A stretch of DNA of 12,323 bases from positions 343,736-356,058 of the forward strand of contig MU646353.1 of the NCBI GenBank assembly GCA_026770585.1, read 5' to 3'. The notes under the pieces are model-generated. The model did no database searches and had not been told where the DNA came from. It worked only from the letters and a program-made list of their open reading frames with translations. The DNA comes from Baffinella frigidus. Lineage: Eukaryota > Cryptophyceae > Cryptomonadales > Baffinellaceae. Shown in pieces: positions 1 through 6,451 of this stretch. Positions within the stretch are counted from its first letter, which is position 1. Each line of letters starts with the position of its first letter. The translations under genes were made by a program, and so were the position numbers.

Positions 1-35
1 GGGGGGGGGGGGGGGAGAGACAGAGAGAGAGACAG

Positions 36-79
<44 letters not shown>

Positions 80-119
80 GGAGAGAGAGAGAGAGGGAGA
101 GAGGGAGAGAGAGAGAAGG
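1..119. repeat. G-run and GA microsatellite
   Basis: Fifteen G are followed by about 100 bp of nearly pure GA dinucleotide with scattered GACA, GATA and GGGA variants. It is low-complexity sequence at the window edge. The opposite edge is a CT microsatellite, so both ends may simply be where an assembly stopped. Confidence 0.95.
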
Positions 120-288
120 GCTGCCGCTGTCAGGCCCTCACGAGCCTGCCGGCCTGGATGTGCGACGCTTCGGCGCCAACATCTCCGTCGCGGTCACTGC
201 CCCCGCCCCACACTCCCGCCAGCAACGCCGATTATTTTTTTTGCCGCGCTGCGCGTGGGGTGATGCGGTACGGGTGGGAGCTCCACAG
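120..288. other. Unassigned sequence before a HAT-like exon
   Basis: No gene is recognised here. An open + frame runs through it into the next feature, but its composition (Pro/Ser/Arg rich) is unconvincing. The stretch ends in CTCCACAG, a plausible 3' splice site for the exon-like segment at 289. A short string near 139-155 (CTCACGAGCCTGCCGGC) recurs inverted near 5100-5120. Confidence 0.3.
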
Positions 289-344
289 AACAAGTTCCGG
301 TGTCCGCCTATGTTGGGAGCTCGAAGAACCTAAAGGACCTAAAG
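289..344 (+). pseudogene. HAT/TPR-like exon fragment
   Basis: The segment reads, after one leading base, TSSGVRLCWELEEPKGPK. This resembles the second helix of a HAT (half-a-TPR) repeat, where a W..LE core is typical. HAT repeats are helical scaffolds found in RNA-processing and organelle RNA-stability proteins. It is bounded by CAG at 287-288 and AAG|GTGC at 344-345, so it looks like a 56-bp exon. The same exon lies inverted at 7435-7384, with homology starting exactly at the acceptor and differing flanks, which argues for an exon-sized paralogue. It may be an intact exon of a gene extending left of the window or a relic. Family assignment is inference from one repeat. Confidence 0.4.
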
Positions 345-473
345 GTGCTTTCTTGATGTGGTATGGGTGGATCCCAACCTGTGAGTGGCACCATAAAACT
401 CGCCGACTTCGAGAACTTGATCGAAAGGTCATTCCGGGGAAGCGCCTGACTGGAGGGTGCCTTGATGCAACAG

Positions 474-583
474 GACCGCGATCGAGTGAACAGGCTCGAA
501 GAGAAGGCGCATCACCATTGGAGGAATGGCGAATTCAAGGACTCCAAAACTGTTTTCGAAAAGGCGCTCAAAATCGCCCCCAG
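474..583 (+). CDS. TPR-like exon fragment
   Basis: The frame GAC CGC GAT ... encodes a stretch ending KTVFEKALKIAPRS. It contains a TPR/HAT pattern: EKAHHHW, NGEF, then FEKAL and a Pro eight residues after the last Ala. TPR helices mediate protein-protein contacts. Upstream is ATGCAACAG, giving a possible acceptor at 472-473; an in-frame ATG at 465 is an alternative start. GCCCCCAG|GTCC at 583-584 is a weak donor; without splicing the frame continues to a TAA at 633-635. Together with 289-344 it suggests a HAT/TPR gene on this strand, but the phases of the two pieces do not join simply, so at least one boundary is wrong or the gene is broken. No specific protein is recognised. Confidence 0.45.
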
Positions 584-988
584 GTCCCACCTTTCTGCCA
601 CCCGCTGCCGAGCGAAAAGGAAACAGTCCATTTAAACGAAATCTGTAGCCCTACGCATTCAATACCGTAGGGATATAGGGGGGTTCCTACGGGTGAGGTC
701 ACGGATTTGGAGACCGGATTTCCGGCTCTGGCTTTTGATTTTGTGTGAATCTCGCTCGACAGCGGCTGACGTGTTGCTGGGCCCTTTTTTCAAGTGACAG
801 ACAAAATCTGGTGTAGTCAATTCTCCAGAGGGTTTTTTTGTTGCCACCTCCCCCTTGACTGACAACCGCCCAGTCACGCCACCGCCAGCCTGGGCTCTGC
901 ACTCCCTTCCTTCACCCCTGCACCATCCACCCTCGTGCGTTGGCAACGCCCCCCCTCGTCCCCAGTGCCGGCAAGACTGCGGCGAACT
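584..988. other. Gene-free stretch with a family-B fragment
   Basis: No gene is recognised. Positions about 640-705 contain ATAGGGGGGTTCCTACGGG and TGAGGTC, the same module found at 6580-6607 and, inverted, inside the family-B elements at 4805-4840 and 5645-5680. The rest (GGGCCCTTTTTTC and a CT-rich tract) shows no structure that I can name. Confidence 0.5.
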
Positions 989-1131
989 TCTAGCTCTGCC
1001 TCCGTCAAGTTGGGCTCCTCATTTGACGAGCCCGGTAGTCGATTTCCCTGTTTTGTGGTACAAATTCGTCAACTTTTGGCGTGAAAACTGAGAAAATGAG
1101 GAGCCCAATTTAACTGAGACAGAGCTAGAAC
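989..1131. mobile_element. Palindromic MITE-like element N1
   Basis: The ends are inverted repeats of about 35 bp: TTCTAGCTCTGCCTCCGTCA near 989 pairs with its approximate complement ending ACAGAGCTAGAA at 1130, and GGGCTCCTCAT pairs with ATGAGGAGCCC. The spacer is about 70 bp and contains no coding frame. The structure fits a short non-autonomous DNA element; no target duplication is evident. Confidence 0.65.
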
Positions 1132-1612
1132 TTGTTTTTTTTCTCAGGGGGAGTCCCCTCTAGGCGCGCCTGTAACAAACAGGTCATGAGTTCCGCGCCA
1201 TGCGAAGCGCTCCACGCGACGATGGCCTATGTATCAAACAGGTGTGTTTGTGTTGAGTCTTTCTATTATTCCTGCACTTATAAAGGTATTTTAATCTGGA
1301 ATCCGGATAAGTTGACATATTTGTGGGCGATTGAAGGCGAGTTGACTTTGAAAACAGAGGGATTTGGTGCACAGGTCATCGTTGCGTGGCACGCCCGTAT
1401 CCCCCAGGCTCATAACCGCGGTAACGACCCTAGGCGAGATAACCGCGGTAACGACCCTAGGCGTGGGCTGATTTTGTTGTGACGCAGGATGTTCGGAATG
1501 GACGGCACGATCGCGCGCGTCAGCGCGTGCCAGGCTAAGGCCAGCGAGCTCTCAGACCACAATGTACGCTCTTTTCCCGACACTCCTTGCTACCACTCTC
1601 ATCTCAGACAAT
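1132..1612. other. Gene-free stretch (unrecognised open frame)
   Basis: A 116-codon + frame (1132-1482) is open, but its start lies in a T-run after element N1, its end lies in a tandem repeat, and it shows no recognisable domain, so I do not call it a gene. A small hairpin is present in GGCACG...CGTGCC near 1502-1531. Confidence 0.4.
1412..1463. repeat. 27-bp tandem repeat, two units
   Basis: The 25-bp core ATAACCGCGGTAACGACCCT + AGGCG occurs at 1412-1436 and again at 1439-1463, with a period of 27 bp. Each core contains the palindromes CCGCGG and CCTAGG. The period is a multiple of three, so any frame stays open. Confidence 0.9.
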
Positions 1613-1640
1613 GACTTTAGAAAAGGGGTTCTCTAAAGTC
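1613..1640. repeat. Short perfect hairpin
   Basis: GACTTTAG (1613-1620) and CTAAAGTC (1633-1640) form an 8-bp perfect stem with a 12-base loop. It is followed by two GTCAACT(T/C)ACCC motifs. No function can be assigned. Confidence 0.6.
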
Positions 1641-1748
1641 AACTCACCCACAAAACCGTCAACTTACCCACTTCTACCCTGGCGTGGACTCTCTCGCGAA
1701 CGACCCATCAAGACCCAATTTCACTTTCACGGCCCTTCCTCTAGTTCA

Positions 1749-1799
1749 ACACCCTACACCCTACACCCTACACCCTACACCCTACACCCTACACCCCAC
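1749..1799. repeat. Telomere-like CCCTACA array
   Basis: Six to seven units of the 7-mer CCCTACA (TGTAGGG on the other strand), the last degenerate. It resembles the plant-type telomere heptamer CCCTAAA with one change. It is internal and short, so it is an interstitial telomere-like or simple repeat rather than a chromosome end. Confidence 0.8.
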
Positions 1800-1844
1800 A
1801 CCCGTTTCAACCGCAGGTGGGGGCAACCCTCGGGACCTCTATCT

Positions 1845-1892
1845 TTCTCTCTCTCTCTCTCTCTCTGGCTCTCTCCCTCTCTCTCTCTCTAC
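1845..1892. repeat. CT microsatellite
   Basis: About 45 bp of nearly pure CT/TCTC interrupted once by GG and CCC. All three + frames stay open through it, which explains the overlapping spurious reading frames here. Confidence 0.9.
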
Positions 1893-1935
1893 CGAGGGTG
1901 AGAAGAGGGTGTGGACGACGTGCGCGGCAGAAACG

Positions 1936-2060
1936 CAGACCATACGGTGGACTACGAACCTTTCATCAAAAGTCAACTTACCTGAAGACAATTAACGTTG
2001 AGGATTTTCTATGCAAATTGGTCACGTAACACCCCGGAATCCGGGGTCAACGAAACCCTC
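1936..2060 (+). repeat. Left arm of a 10-kb-spaced inverted repeat
   Basis: The segment GGTGGACTACGAACCTTTCA ... CAAATTGGTCACGTA ... GGGGTCAACGAAA matches the reverse complement of 12033-12160 over about 120 bp, with small differences. This copy also contains the odd-length palindrome CCCCGGAATCCGGGG (2032-2046), degenerate in the partner. No coding potential is seen. Confidence 0.85.
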
Positions 2061-2092
2061 GAAGGCCACCGTGTGGCCCTTCTCTCCCAGAG

Positions 2093-2190
2093 AACGCTCA
2101 TCCATCAACTAGCAACTCTGACCATGAACCCTGCTCCTGGCCACGTAACACCCTGCCCACGCGCGCGCCTTACGACTCGTGGAAGTGAGT
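2093..2190 (+). repeat. Direct repeat, copy 1
   Basis: GAACGCT ... CTAGCAAC ... CCACGTAACACCCTG ... ACGACTCGTGGAAG recurs in diverged form at 2408-2503. The two copies flank element N2, suggesting a local duplication. Confidence 0.7.
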
Positions 2191-2196
2191 CTACAC

Positions 2197-2360
2197 GCAT
2201 AGGCTAACGGCCTGAAAATGGGGTAGTTAGGCATACGGCATTGCCTAGGACCTCTTACCGTAGGCCGAGGGATCCTAGGACCAAAAAGTCTCGGCCTACG
2301 GTAGGAGGTCCTAGGCGATGCCGTAGGCCTAACTACCCCATTTTCAGGCCGTTACCCTAT
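2197..2360. mobile_element. Palindromic MITE-like element N2
   Basis: It is almost fully self-complementary. TAACGGCCTGAAAATGGGGT at 2203 pairs with the end of the element at 2354, and the arms continue through GTAGTTAGGC and CCGTAGGCCGAG to a loop of about 20 bases near 2275. It contains CCTACGGTAGG (2295-2305) and three CCTAGG motifs, the internal module shared with families A, B and N3. There is no coding frame. Confidence 0.85.
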
Positions 2361-2407
2361 CAACACCCTGCACCTTGGTGGTGTCACCCCATTTCAGGCG
2401 GATGCTC

Positions 2408-2503
2408 GAACGCTGACAGATCACCTAGCAACCTCTGAGTATCAACCCTACTCCTGACCACGCACCACCCTGGTGTTGTCTCGCCCTACGACACGTGGAA
2501 GCC
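2408..2503 (+). repeat. Direct repeat, copy 2
   Basis: Diverged copy of 2093-2190, ending in the shared ACGACACGTGGAAG. See copy 1. Confidence 0.65.
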
Positions 2504-2525
2504 CTGAGCCTTAGTGATGTCACCC

Positions 2526-2646
2526 CACCACCAACCCTCACAATCGGCCCAAACCGACAAGTTTTTGGAGCCGCTTTCCTTTGACAGAGGTCAGATCTGA
2601 TCCCTCTCCCGGGTAAATCTGAGGTCTTAAAATTCACGATTTGGTC
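2526..2646 (+). mobile_element. Family-D element, truncated at its right end
   Basis: ACCACCAACCCTCACAATCG ... GGAGCCGCTT ... GGGTAAAT ... CGATTTGGTCCT matches 11172-11297 in the same orientation. The right terminal inverted repeat (GTGAGGGTTGGTGGTAC in the full copy) is missing and is replaced by the 21-bp repeat preceding the lysine-rich exon. Confidence 0.8.
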
Positions 2647-2688
2647 CTGAAAGTTGACGAGTTGGTCCTGAAAGTTGACGAGTTGGTC
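2647..2688 (+). repeat. 21-bp tandem duplication
   Basis: Two exact units of CTGAAAGTTGACGAGTTGGT + C lie directly upstream of the acceptor TTATTGCAG. The frame reads LKVDELV twice, but the likely exon starts after the AG at 2700, so this is probably intronic. Confidence 0.85.
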
Positions 2689-2700
2689 ACCTTATTGCAG

Positions 2701-3394
2701 GGGGATGAACTCATCGCGGCAGAAGAAGCTGAGAAGGCGTCCTCCGCCAAGAAGAAGAAGAAAAAGAACAAGAAGAAGGGGGGGGGGGCGGTCTCGCGAA
2801 AAGGCGGGCTCGACCTTGACGACGACGAGGATTCACACCCGGCGGCGGGCGGGAGGGGTGACGGTGGGGGGGGCGGGTCGGAGGACGAAGATGGAGCAGC
2901 GCTGGAGGACTGGGGGGCGGGCGGCAAGGACAGGGCCGCGGGGCGTGAGGCGCCCGGGAGGAGGGGGGTGGGCGGCGAGGCGTGGGTCCTCGATATTCAG
3001 AGGCGGGCGCCGGAGGAGGAGGCCAAGGAGCAGGGGGTGTGGGAGGTTGCGGAGAACAGCAAGGAGCGGAAAGGGCGGAAAGGCAAGGGCGTGAAGCCGG
3101 GCGCAACGATTGACTGGGCCAATGGGATGGGGGCCGCGGCGCTGTACGAGCACCCTCCCGGTGGGGTTGGCGGCGGGGTTGGAGGGGACAGGGGGGCGGA
3201 GGCGGGTTCAGTGGAGTGGGCGGGGGCTGCGGCGCGCGTGGCGCACAAGGCCTCTCCGATAGCGGCGAAGGGCAGGGCGGATGGGGCGGCGTGGAGGCTC
3301 GAGGAGGAGGAGGGGCGGGCGGGGCCACCGGTGTTTCTGCATTCTGCAGCGGCTGCTGGGGGTGGGGCGTCTGGCGGCGAGCATCTCCCCCGAG
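2701..3394 (+). CDS. Lysine/acid-rich exon, probable 5' part of the RING gene
   Basis: ACCTTATTGCAG|GGGGATGAACTC is a good 3' splice site; no ATG opens this frame upstream before the TGA at 2620. The first residues read GDELIAAEEAEKASSAKK and continue into a long Lys run (KKKKKKNKKK) around residues 17-30. Then comes a low-complexity Gly/Asp/Glu/Arg-rich part of very high GC. Such AEEAEKA plus poly-Lys segments are common in protist ankyrin/RING proteins (family knowledge, from memory). The frame stays open to TGA at 3424-3426. A second frame, from a good acceptor TTCTGCATTCTGCAG at 3349, reads RLLGVGRLAASISPE and ends at GAG|GTGCGC (3394/3395). The exon may therefore be two exons or carry a frameshift. 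Linking it to the RING exons 1.2 kb downstream is inference from order and strand. The repetitive C-terminal half could also be non-coding. Confidence 0.45.
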
Positions 3395-3413
3395 GTGCGC
3401 CTCTTGTCGTTGA

Positions 3414-3544
3414 GAGAGATTGGTGATTTGTTGCGAAACCACCAGCGTCAGCGCCGCACATGCCTTCTGCGTTGTGCTACTTACTGTACCCCGTGTCGGC
3501 CGCTTTTACGAGCTTTTCCCGGATGGATGCTATCCCCACCTCTA
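3414..3544 (+). mobile_element. 131-bp splice-site element, copy 1
   Basis: It begins GAGAGATTGGTGATTTG and ends GATGCTATCCCCACCTCTA. It is the most diverged copy. Flanking direct repeats are TGTCGTTGA (3405-3413) and TGTCATTGA (3545-3553), a 9-bp target duplication with one change. Ten bases further on is GGCAG, a possible acceptor at 3563. There are no terminal inverted repeats and no poly-A tail. Confidence 0.75.
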
Positions 3545-3563
3545 TGTCATTGACTAATGGCAG

Positions 3564-3919
3564 GGTATGCAGCTACCAAGCCTGCCGTGTTTGTATCGAC
3601 CTGGCACAAACCTTGGCGGGGTAGTCAACTGTTGTGGGAATCTGCCCGAGGATCCTTCCGAGGCTTGCGAAAGGCGTCCACCCGTGAGCCCGCTAAAGGT
3701 GCCTACGCGTGGACCCTTTTTGCCTGATGTGGTGGGAGTCAGCCTGAGGCGGGCCCATAGAGGATCCTTCCCGAGGCGAACTTTGGAGCTTTGGTGCTTT
3801 GTATTACACTCACATCGAAGGCCACGCCCACCTCGCTCTTGAGGCGATGGGAAATATCTACGGATGAGCTCCTCGACCCGACCCAATAAGATCCGGCCGA
3901 GCCCCCTTTTGGGCCGCTG
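3564..3919. other. Unassigned sequence with internal direct repeat
   Basis: GGATCCTTCCGAGGC (3651-3665) recurs as GGATCCTTCCCGAGGCGAAC about 110 bp later. A motif GTAGTCAACTGTTGTGGGA at 3630 recurs near 5355 and 8684. Frames after the possible acceptor at 3563 are short and unrecognised, so I call no exon here. Confidence 0.4.
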
Positions 3920-4086
3920 TCATGCAAAAAGCTAACGCCAGCGAGGTACTTAGAGCCTACGGATTGCCTACGGTAGGAGCCCCCCTCCTACGACTTTTAA
4001 AGTCCTTGTTGTTTTAAACGTCGTAGGAGGAGGGGGGGGTCCTACCGTAGGCTAAGGGGTCCGCTGGCGTCAGCTTGTGGCATTAG
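3920..4086. mobile_element. Palindromic MITE-like element N3
   Basis: Ends CATGCAAAAAGCTAACGCCA / GGCGTCAGCTTGTGGCAT are imperfect inverted repeats. Inside, GCCTACGGTAGGAGCCCCCC pairs with GGGGGGTCCTACCGTAGGC, and CCTCCTACGAC pairs with GTCGTAGGAGG. Two CCTACNGTAGG palindromes are present (3967-3977 and 4041-4051). A related element with the same ends but a different core is at 7004-7177. Confidence 0.8.
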
Positions 4087-4114
4087 CTGGGCACCTGCCT
4101 CGCTGCACGTGGTC

Positions 4115-4198
4115 GTGTCTGCCCTGTTAACTTTTGTGTCTGTTCTGTTAACTTTTGTGTCTGCCCTGTTAACTTTTGTGTCTGCCCTGTTAACTTTT
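4115..4198 (+). repeat. 21-bp minisatellite, four units
   Basis: Four back-to-back units of GTGTCTGCCCTGTTAACTTT + T, the second with CTGTT in place of CTGCC. About 1.6 further units lie at 4423-4455, at the start of the next copy of the larger duplication. The unit length is divisible by three, which explains an open minus frame reading a repeated KVNRADT. Confidence 0.95.
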
Positions 4199-4422
4199 TG
4201 CAACACGACAGAGGTTGCTACGTAGCATCTACGCGTGTAATGCATGAAACGTTGCGTTGTAGTGTGCACATGTGTGTGTGACCTTGCCCGATAGTGCGTG
4301 CGTGCTGTCGTGTGCAAACGAGTGGCTGACACAGGATAATGGTGGGTGCGACAGGAGACGGAGCCGTCTCGGCGCCTGGACCCTCGGGGGGCCCATCCGA
4401 CCAGAAGGGGGCAGACCCGGAC
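4199..4422 (+). repeat. Tandem segmental duplication, copy 1
   Basis: Starting at ACGACAGAGGTTGCTACGTA, this segment repeats at 4457-4700 (offset 258-279 bp). It contains the end of an intron and the first part of the RING exon; only the second copy continues into the CVIC codons. Confidence 0.85.
4357..4422 (+). pseudogene. Truncated copy of the RING exon 5' part
   Basis: The segment reads GDGAVSAPGPSGGPSDQK and ends ADPD, then runs straight into the 21-bp minisatellite instead of the ENDECVIC codons seen at 4704-4727. It differs from 4636-4700 by an inserted Pro codon and a few substitutions. It is a partial exon copy made by the tandem duplication. If spliced in, it would add a Gly/Pro-rich linker but no zinc ligands. 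Confidence 0.65.
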
Positions 4423-4456
4423 CTGTTAACTTTTGTGTCTGCCCTGTTTACTTTTT

Positions 4457-4700
4457 TGCTACACGACAGAGGTCGCTACGTAGCATCTACGCGTATAATG
4501 CATACAACGTTGCGTTGTAGTGTGCACATGTGTGTGTGACATTGCCCGATAGTGTGTGTGTGTGTGTGACGTTGCTTGATCTTGCTGGTGTGTTGTTGAG
4601 GTGTGGCTGACACAGGAGGATGGTGGGTGCAACAGGAGACGGGGCCGTCTCGGCTGGACCGTCGGGGGGCCCATCCGACCAGAAGGGGGCAGACCCGGAC
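4457..4700 (+). repeat. Tandem segmental duplication, copy 2
   Basis: Second copy of 4199-4422, with an expanded GT microsatellite at about 4551-4569 and the intact RING exon at its right end. Confidence 0.85.
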
Positions 4701-4733
4701 CTCGAAAACGACGAGTGCGTCATATGTTTCGAG
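4636..4733 (+). CDS. RING-finger exon A (first zinc pair)
   Basis: The frame reads GDGAVSAGPSGGPSDQKG, then ADPDLENDECVICFE. The Cys pair C-V-I-C (codons 4716-4718 and 4725-4727) is the first ligand pair of a RING finger. RING domains bind two zinc ions and usually recruit E2 enzymes for ubiquitin transfer. The acidic, Pro/Gly-rich lead-in is typical of a linker. The exon ends at GAG|GTTCGC, phase 0. Joined to 6452, the spacing from the second Cys to the Cys of PCGH is 11 residues, as expected for the C3HC4_3 type. The acceptor is probably GGTGCAACAG at 4635, with GCTGACACAG at 4615 as an alternative. The donor region (4709-4755) is repeated in damaged form at 4921-4963. Confidence 0.7.
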
Positions 4734-4759
4734 GTTCGCACACACCTCTTCCACTCCCA

Positions 4760-4920
4760 CACACCGCGGGCTACCAAGGGATTTTCGGCCCACATTGAGC
4801 GGACTTTCCGTGACCTTATCCGTAGGAACCCCCCTATGTCCCCTACGCTGTTGCCTACCGTAGGGTCGTAAGTCTAATCGCTTAGGTTTTATGCCGCACA
4901 GCGGACTCCGAAGGGATTTC
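4760..4920. mobile_element. Family-B element, copy 1
   Basis: Shares CCTTATCCGTAGGAACCCCC and CCTACCGTAGGGTC with 5600-5754. The right-end module GCACAGCGGACTCCGAAGGG is in direct orientation here but inverted in the other copy, so this one is rearranged. It lies between two copies of the RING donor region. Confidence 0.7.
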
Positions 4921-4963
4921 GAATACCTCGTCATCTTTTTCGAGGTTCGCACACACCTCCTAC
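4921..4963 (+). pseudogene. Damaged duplicate of the RING exon A donor region
   Basis: CTCGTCATCTTTTTCGAGGT + TCGCACACACCTC matches 4714-4755, but both Cys codons are lost (the frame reads LVIFFE). With 4709-4755 it flanks the family-B element as a direct repeat of about 40 bp. It could act as a decoy 5' splice site. Confidence 0.6.
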
Positions 4964-5052
4964 GCGAAAGTCTGTTGTTGCCCAGTTGACTTACCTTCTT
5001 CCAAGACCCACCTCTTCCACTGATCACTATTTTTCCCGGTACATAACCTGCT

Positions 5053-5088
5053 GGACTAGTTGCCTTCCTGGTACAGGGGCACCTCGCC
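5053..5088 (+). repeat. 35-bp direct repeat, copy 1 (copy 2 at 5197-5232)
   Basis: ACTAGTTGCCTTCCTGGTAC + AGGGGCACCTCGC recurs 144 bp downstream, where it runs into family-A copy 1. The repeat covers both host flank and the first 15 or so bases of the element, so it was duplicated after (or together with) the element end. The sequence between (5089-5196) is unassigned. Confidence 0.75.
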
Positions 5089-5214
5089 GTGGAACAGCCC
5101 CGCCGGCAGGCTCGTGAGCGCCCGCGTGACCGGTCACGCGGACGCCGAAGCCAACTGTCCGAGGTGACTGCCTTGCGTGTGCCGAGTTGGTGATACGGAC
5201 TAGTTGCCTTCCTG

Positions 5215-5340
5215 GTACAGGGGTACCTCGCTCATAAGAGAGGGCCACCCCCTAGGACCCTACAGTAGGCCTATTCCTCGGGCCCTATGGTGGTCCTAGG
5301 GGAGGGGGGGCGGTTTCTTATGAGCGAGGTACCCCTGTAC
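5215..5340. mobile_element. Family-A MITE, copy 1
   Basis: GTACAGGGGTACCTCGCTCA ... TGAGCGAGGTACCCCTGTAC: terminal inverted repeats of about 30 bp with GTAC at both outer ends. Inside are CCTAGGACC, CCTACAGTAGG (5259-5269) and GGTCCTAGG. It is 126 bp long and non-coding. Confidence 0.9.
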
Positions 5341-5389
5341 AAACCCTGCCCTGGTTAGTCAACAGCTGTGGGAGTCACGCACGGGTTTC

Positions 5390-5516
5390 ATCCGGGAACA
5401 AGTGTTTTTCTTCCAAAAAATCTGCGCGAAAATTACTACACAATTGCTTCGGACGTGACCCGTTGTGCAGTAATTTTCATTGACAGCTTTTCAAAGAAAA
5501 ACAGTTGTTTCCGGAT
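5390..5516. mobile_element. Family-C MITE, diverged copy
   Basis: ATCCGGGAACAAGTGTTTTTC ends pair with GAAAAACAGTTGTTTCCGGAT, and an inner GAAAATTACTACACAATT is shared with 6638-6772 and 10984-11123. The arms are imperfect, so this is an older copy. Confidence 0.65.
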
Positions 5517-5599
5517 TAGGTTATGCTATCACCCAGCCCTCTGGGGCGGTTGGGCTTCGTGCAGAGGTTGAGCCCCCACGACCCCCCACTGCACCCACA

Positions 5600-5754
5600 C
5601 AACGGGCTATGAAGGGATTTTTGGGCGCTGATCGCCCGGGTTTCCGTTACCTTATCAGTAGGAACCCCCCTATGCCCCTACGGGTTACCTACTGTAGGGT
5701 CCTAGGTCTTATTGTTCAGGGGTCATTCAAAATCCCTTCAAAGTCCGCTGTGTG
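5600..5754. mobile_element. Family-B element, copy 2
   Basis: Imperfect terminal inverted repeats CGGGCTATGAAGGGATTTTT / AAAATCCCTTCAAAGTCCGC. The interior has CCTTATCAGTAGGAACCCCC, CCTACTGTAGG (5688-5698) and CCTAGG. It is about 155 bp and non-coding. Confidence 0.7.
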
Positions 5755-5818
5755 GGCAGGTCGTGCCATCTGCTCAGAAACGGTGCTTCCCCCCACGGGG
5801 TCCCCTTGTACGACTGTT

Positions 5819-5949
5819 GAGAGATTGATGATTTATTGCCAAACAGTCAGCGTCAGTGTCGCACATGCTACGCATTGTGCCATTACTGTACCCCGTGTCG
5901 GCCGCTCATTCGAGTATTTTCCGGATGGATTCTAATTCCACCTCCTACC
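5819..5949 (+). mobile_element. 131-bp splice-site element, copy 2
   Basis: GAGAGATTGATGATTTATTG ... GGATTCTAATTCCACCTCCT + ACC. Flanking direct repeats are ACGACTGTT at 5810-5818 and 5950-5958 (11 bp if the ambiguous GA is counted). TTGACTAACCCTCTCATGCAG follows, giving a second branch-point-like CTAAC and an acceptor-like AG about 28 bp past the element. Confidence 0.85.
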
Positions 5950-5958
5950 ACGACTGTT

Positions 5959-6303
5959 GACTAACCCTCTCATGCAGGGCAACGCCGCCCCCCCCTGACT
6001 GGTAGAGCGATTTTCGCATCTGTTGGCCTCACGAAAAAATGAAATTATGTCAAAAGTTGACTAGGCTGCTACTAAACCCTCATCTGTTGTCATTTTTTCA
6101 TTCTTTCCACGCCAGATGGCTCGAAACATCCACTTCCGACATCTCGCAGGGGAAATCCTTTGAATACTTCAGTCAACGACGTCAGATCTCACGTGGATAA
6201 GGCGTCGGTTTCCCTCGAGCCCTCTGGCGTGGTTTCTTGGCCAGCGAGTGCGAACACCGCGCTGGCAAAACGCTGTCTGACGGGCCAAGCGCCCCCCCCA
6301 CCC
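5959..6303. other. Intronic stretch of the RING gene, no gene recognised
   Basis: Contains one attractive 3' splice-like site, TTCTTTCCACGCCAG|ATGG near 6115, followed by a 15-codon frame (MARNIHFRHLAGEIL) ending in TGA. This is too short to call. GAAAAAATGA (about 6033) and TCATTTTTTC (about 6090) could pair. The segment ends in CCCCCCCACCCAG, which looks like the original acceptor of the RING exon before copy 3 inserted. Confidence 0.4.
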
Positions 6304-6315
6304 AGGGGGCGAAAA

Positions 6316-6449
6316 GAGAGATTGATAGTTTATTGCCAAACAACCAGCGTCAGCGCCGCACATGCTCGATGCATTGTGCCACTTACTGTACCCCGTGTCG
6401 GCCGCTCATACGAGCATTTTCCGGATGGATTCTAACTCCACCTCCTACC
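6316..6449 (+). mobile_element. 134-bp splice-site element, copy 3
   Basis: GAGAGATTGATAGTTTATTG ... GGATTCTAACTCCACCTCCT + ACC. Perfect 12-bp flanking repeats AGGGGGCGAAAA lie at 6304-6315 and 6450-6461. The insertion fell just past a pre-existing intron/exon boundary and duplicated it: CAG|GGGGCGAAAA exists on both sides. The downstream copy now has a branch-point-like CTAAC and pyrimidines from the element. Confidence 0.9.
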
Positions 6450-6451
6450 AG

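Noticed and set aside
158-670. 170-codon + frame as one gene
   Set aside because: Its middle overlaps the HAT-like exon in a credible frame, but the ends are low-complexity and the TPR segment at 474 is in a different frame. Exon-like pieces explain the region better.
1587-2029. Overlapping + frames through the CT and CCCTACA repeats
   Set aside because: They encode only simple repeats (SLSLSL, PYTLHPT).
2711-3442. 243-codon minus-strand frame, Pro/Arg/Ala-rich
   Set aside because: It is the complement of the GC-rich lysine/glycine-rich + frame. Composition is driven by C-runs, with no domain and no splice context.
5027-5248. 73-codon minus frame with a repeated GAPVPGRQLV motif
   Set aside because: The motif repeat comes from the 35-bp direct repeat that includes a family-A end. 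There is no domain.
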